64,000 bases of DNA, from the NCBI GenBank assembly GCA_029298735.1, contig JANSLP010000043.1, positions 1 through 64,000 on the forward strand, written 5' to 3'. Below the pieces are notes generated by a model. It did no database searches, was not told the origin of the DNA, and saw nothing but the letters and a program-made list of their open reading frames with translations. The stretch's first letter is position 1, and every line of letters begins with the position of its first letter. Position numbers and translations under genes: made by a program. This DNA comes from Ophiostoma sp. CBS 140.51 (lineage: Eukaryota > Ascomycota > Sordariomycetes > Ophiostomatales > Ophiostomataceae). Shown one piece after another: positions 59,837 to 64,000 of the stretch.

Positions 59837-62800
59837 AGTGCATTGATATTACTCCTTTCAACGTAATTGCCTCGTCATTTTGTTTTGTCCTGTGAGTTTC
59901 GGTCGGTCTGCTGTCAAGCCGGTCGTGCCTGCCGTCGATCAGCGGGACAATGTTCGCCAAGTGCTCTTCCTTCCTTCTTTCTTTCGTTCGTTCGCTCGTC
60001 CCTTTTTTCCTCCTACGAGTCTGACTGCTGCCTCGTCGGCTCTTACCCCAGCCGTTGATTTGACTTGTCGACCTGCAACTTGCATAATACCCCGTAGCTC
60101 CATGTGCAGATTCCCTGTTTAAGAGTGGTTCTTTCCACATATTGATATTGCTCAAAGTCGCTCCTGCCTCCCCCACGGCTATCCCGACAGCCTCACCGCT
60201 CTCATACAATCATGTACAACTATTTTGCAGAATTCTGTTTGTATCCCACTACTGTGTATACATACAACTGCCCTTGTAATACCTGTCCGTCACGAATAAG
60301 CACAGTTGCAGCGGTTGGCTCGCGCTCTCCGAGCAGATGCAATGCACGCCTGCCGATATCACTTCTTTCCGAAACCTCACAGAGTAATATAAGGCACAGA
60401 TGCAGGCCCCTGTTTCTTTTCCCTGCTTGCGGCGAATTTGACGGCGATGCCAGATATCTTGTCATGAACCGAATTCAGTTAAGTATCCAACAAGCTCTTG
60501 TCGACAGTAGACATCAATAGCCATCCGCGACTTCCTTCAGTTGCTCGTGTTAGACTCGCCTCTTGTTTTCCTTTTGGCAAACTCCGCGCTTTCCTATTTC
60601 TGTATCCTGCCACCCAGCCCTCCACTTGCACCTGCCCAAACACGCCTTAAACACCCCGCTCCTTCCCGCTAGGCCAAGTCGCCACAGCATGCAAATGTGC
60701 CGCTAGCTTTATCAACACTCACAGACTGGTTCCTCCATTGGGCTGGATTGGTGTAGTCTGGTCTTGAAAGGAAGGAGCAATTTATTGAGAATTGATGTGG
60801 TGTTTCCGGTCTTTTGGTCTTTCGGTCCTTTGCTCTTTCTTCTTTTTCTGAAACTGGCGCTTCTTAGCAAGAACTGGAGAGTTTGACCACCTGCAGCAAA
60901 CCGCCGCACGAAAGCCAATGCACTGAAAACTTTCTTGACCTTCTTTGAAAAGAGAAGTCTTCCATCCTACAAGAAATACGGCGTATGGGAACAAGTTGAT
61001 GCCATTTTGCCCACCTCCCATCATATCCTCACCCCTGCTGGGATCCCCGTTCAAAACACACCCCTTGTTCCTCTTCTTGCCTTTTTTATCTTCTGATCTT
61101 CTGATCGTCCTTTGTTCTTTCCTTATTCTTCTCCAAGGTTTGTCTCGGCACAAAGTGCGGAACGAGAGGAAAGAGCATTCGACACAGAGCTTTAGGAAAG
61201 GGAAAGAATGATCCGGTAGAAAAGGCAAGACCCCGAGCAAAAGGGGAAGAGAAGCAAAAGGAACGAGAAGCAGTCCCCCAAAAGAAACCAAAACCAAAAC
61301 CTCAACGCAACCTCGAACAAAAAAGACAAAAAAGAAAACAAAATTACCAATCCATGCAGCCGGCCCTGTTAACGCCAGGGCCACATCAGTGACGCTCACT
61401 ATCTCACGACCTCTCAGCCATTTCAGCCATTTTCAGCTCCAACCTCCAACAGCACGCCTACCCACCCAAACACTTTTCTCACATACCACCAGACTCCAGA
61501 CTGTGTCTACAAACTCTGAGTACAAACCACACACCACAACATCGCAGAGTCAAACCCCATCATCGCCAACGCAACACAAAACCTGCACTGTCACAAACGC
61601 AACGGCAACAACGGGCAACGCAACGTCGGTACCAGCACACCACACGTTGGGGGCCGAAACGAGACCAGTACCACGAGTCGTCGAGACATAGGGGAGTACA
61701 AGTACAAAGCACGGACAGCACATTGGGGGCTGTGACTAGAACTGCGACTTCTACAAGAACGTCCTCTCAGCCTGCAGCAGCTTCTTCAACATCTTCGTCT
61801 TTGTTTTTATCTTGCTTGTTCTTTTGTTTCTGTGCCTCGTGATTTTTTGTTCTTTATTTGTCTCGACTGTTTCTCGTCCGATTCTGTTACATTATTTTAC
61901 CTAATCTGCCTCAACCTCTCTTCTTTTTCTCTTCCGCCAGCCACTTATTCCCTTCTTCTTCTCCATCTCATCCCTTGCCTCACGCGCTCTCTCTTCGTCT
62001 TCCACTTGTTTTGTTCTCACTCTCTTTTTTGCAAAGGCCGAGACCTGGTAACCGGCCCCGTCCAACGGGTCTGTGTTACCTCTCGGCTCGCGCAAAGTCG
62101 CTGTCTTTGTTGTGCACTCGTCCTCCTGTCGTCCTTGTGCCTTCTTGTGCTCTTTTTGTGTCTCTCGTGCATCGCTGCCCTTTCGTGCGGCAATCCTGTG
62201 CTCAACAACGAAACGAAACGAACAAGCCACGGCCGCAACAGACGACAAGCAACAGACTACAGACAACGACTGCAAGAATTACGGCTCTCACAAAATCACT
62301 ACGCCGCGCGGTCACCTCTCATTTTGTCACCCCGGTCTCTGACCTTCAACCTTCAACCTTTTTACCTTCTTTCGACCCACGACCCTTGTTCTCGCATGCC
62401 ACTTGAGACATCCCAACCAACGGCCGTGCAGGACGTCGACACCCAACCGTTGATCACCAAACTGCTAGGGTTGTCGTCTTTCCCCCCCCCCCGCCAGCTC
62501 TGCAGTTTTGTGCATTTTTCTGCCGTCTCTTGTGTCGGAAAAGGGGTTCTTGCAGCAAAACGGCGCCTCCCAGGTCAACCTCCAAGTCCTCCAGCTCCAG
62601 TCTCCTCACAACGCATGCTGCAGGGCTACTTTAGTCTTGCCGGCGCCCCGTCGATCATTTCTGACCACGTTCTATTATTCTCTCTGGAAACAAGGGCCTC
62701 TCTTGCTTTTTGTTCCCCTCCTACCCTGCCCTACACTACTACCTGCTTGATTGTTCGACTCGACGTCTCCTCCCCCCTCTCTTCTCCGTCGAGAGAGACC

Positions 62801-63082
62801 TGCTATTTCTCTTCTTCTTCATCCCAAGACTTGTTTCGTCTGTGAGATTGTGCATTTGTGCATTTCGCACACTTCTTATCTGAGGGGCTGCTTTTCAATT
62901 GTTGCTTCTTCACAAACAATATTACCCCAGTCACATTTGGGGACGCTTTATCACTCTCTCGTTTTGTGCGCCGCATGGCTAGTGTCTCGTCGAATTGAGA
63001 CGTCTTTGCCCGAAACGAGTAACACACCGTCGACTTTGCTTTCTGCGTTTTGCGTCGCTGGCCGGCGTCGTCAGTTCTTGCC

Positions 63083-64000
63083 ATGGAACAAACGTTTATG
63101 ACAATTCACAGTGAGTCCTTACCGCCCGTTCCGGACATTCCGGTGTTTCGGTATCTCTGATCAACGACGAGCTTTACTGACACGCCATCGCAACTGCAAA
63201 GACCTTGGCCCAGATGCCAATATCCTCTTTGCGTCCGAATCCATTGCGGACATTCTAGGTTACCAGCCGGCCGAGGTGCATGGCAAGTCATGTTTTGACT
63301 ACTTTCACCCGGAAGAAGTGCCATTTGCACGCTCCGTGCACAGCCGGGGCGTGCTCTTGGACAAGGCCGCCGTACTCCACTATGCCCGCATATTGTCCCG
63401 AGATGGCCGCTGGGTCGGATGCGAGTGCTGCTTCACCATCGTCCACGACGTCCTGGTGGCCTGCACAAGCATCTACCGGCGAAATGCAAAGAGCGAGAGT
63501 GAGTACTACCTGCTATCTTTCCACCCTGTATATTCAACGTCCACTAACACATCAAGGACGAGCCATTGAGGCGCCCCAAATCCGGCGCATCTTCTCCTGC
63601 TCACCTCGTGATCCACGGTACCACATGCTGGAACACTTGTCACCGAAATTCAAAATGCCGCCAATGGAGCGGGAACCGAGAGCCGCCCTCATATTAAACC
63701 GGTTCACACGAAACCTCACAGTCATGTTTGCAACCACGTCTATCGCCACGGTCCTGGGCTTACGACCACACGAAATCAAAAACAAAGGCTTCTACCGGTG
63801 CATCCAAGAGAGCTGCCTGTCTGACGCCATCGAATGCCTAGAGAGCGCCAAAGCCAACGACTCCATCGCCTATCTACGATTCTTCTTCCAGGATCCACGA
63901 GAGGACGACGAAATCGCCGACAGCATAGCCAACGACGACAATATCGACATCAACCCCGAAGACGAGGAAATGGCCGACGCTACAGCCACAGCAACCGACA
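63083..64000 (+). CDS. Tandem PAS domain protein, 5' part, cut by the window edge
   Basis: Three exons are visible: 63083-63110, 63202-63498 and 63557 onward, open to the last base. Introns of 91 and 58 nt have GTGAGT donors and TACTGAC/CACTAAC branch sites; acceptors are AAAG and CAAG. The protein starts MEQTFMTIHN. The first PAS domain is at about 10-108, with ILFASESIADILGYQPAEV, GKSCFDYFHPEEV and a CECCFTIVHDVLVACTSIY beta-sheet end. A second PAS-like unit begins near 145 (ALILNRFTRNLTVMFA, SIATVLGLRPHEIK). After about 225 the sequence becomes acidic (EDDEIADS, PEDEEMADA). The LOV photochemical motif NCRFLQ is absent, so blue-light sensing through flavin is not indicated. I recognise the fungal PAS family but know no function for it. 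A long pyrimidine-rich leader precedes it. Confidence 0.85.

Larger units (their letters stand above)
54755..63082. promoter_or_regulatory. 8.3-kb divergent gene-free interval between eed and the PAS gene
   Basis: No supportable protein gene. Open frames (for example 55863-56531 minus, 56434-56988 plus, 60782-61399 minus, 61832-62845 plus) have compositionally biased products without motifs, and many lack an ATG. From about 61.4 kb to 63.08 kb the plus strand is pyrimidine-rich, consistent with a long leader of the PAS gene. A good intron-like segment at 59760-59836 (GTGAGC donor, TTCAG acceptor) suggests an unannotated spliced transcript. About 57000-57800 is AT-richer. Confidence 0.5.

Noticed and set aside
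60220..60465. 81-codon ATG-initiated minus-strand open frame
   Set aside because: Protein-like in appearance but no third-position GC bias, no splice partner and no motif.

Overview
This is nuclear DNA of a filamentous ascomycete, most likely a Sordariomycete. The evidence is short spliceosomal introns (mostly 50-90 nt) with GTAAGT/GTGAGT/GTATGT donors and CTAAC-type branch sites, GC-rich third codon positions, a canonical 353-residue group I G-alpha subunit, a PRC2 EED subunit, a fungal DUF3716 protein and a Cdc25-type RasGEF with SH3 and WW modules. The order Ophiostomatales (Sporothrix-like) is a guess from the G-alpha sequence and the very long gene-free leaders. I recognise 14 protein genes, one of them cut by the right edge. 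I see no tRNA, rRNA, CRISPR array or intact transposon.

Layout. 1-15.36 kb: no supportable gene, strand-asymmetric purine/pyrimidine tracts and simple repeats, ending in a pyrimidine-rich leader. 15.4-28.3 kb: Cdc25-like RasGEF (+), Cwc21 splicing factor (-), Cdc123 eIF2 assembly factor (+), a DUF3716 Cys-cluster protein (+) and a group I G-alpha (-). 28.3-37.2 kb: an 8.9 kb gene-free divergent interval between G-alpha and an Smr-domain protein. 37.2-54.8 kb: a compact block with Smr protein (+), Mic10 (-), Urb2 (+), 3-ketodihydrosphingosine reductase (-), Sas10/Utp3 (+), complex I NDUFA5-type subunit (+), Rrn11 (+) and EED (-). 54.8-63.1 kb: a second large gene-free interval. 63.1-64 kb: start of a tandem-PAS protein that runs off the window.

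Functional themes. RasGEF and G-alpha, about 8 kb apart, are both upstream regulators of cAMP/MAPK signalling in fungi. Three genes of the compact block serve ribosome production: Urb2 in the pre-60S particle, Utp3 in the SSU processome and Rrn11 in Pol I initiation. Mic10 and the NDUFA5 subunit belong to the mitochondrial inner membrane. The regulatory or sensory genes at the block edges (G-alpha, RasGEF, EED, PAS) face the long gene-free intervals, while the housekeeping genes are tightly packed.

The most interesting items are: a 21-nt in-frame microexon in EED that carries a predicted aromatic-cage residue; a C-terminal CaaX-type box on the Smr protein; the Cys cluster of the DUF3716 protein, which ends exactly at an exon border; and the large gene-free tracts themselves. 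Exon coordinates were derived by hand from splice consensus and reading-frame continuity. Family assignments rest on recognised motifs, not on a database search.
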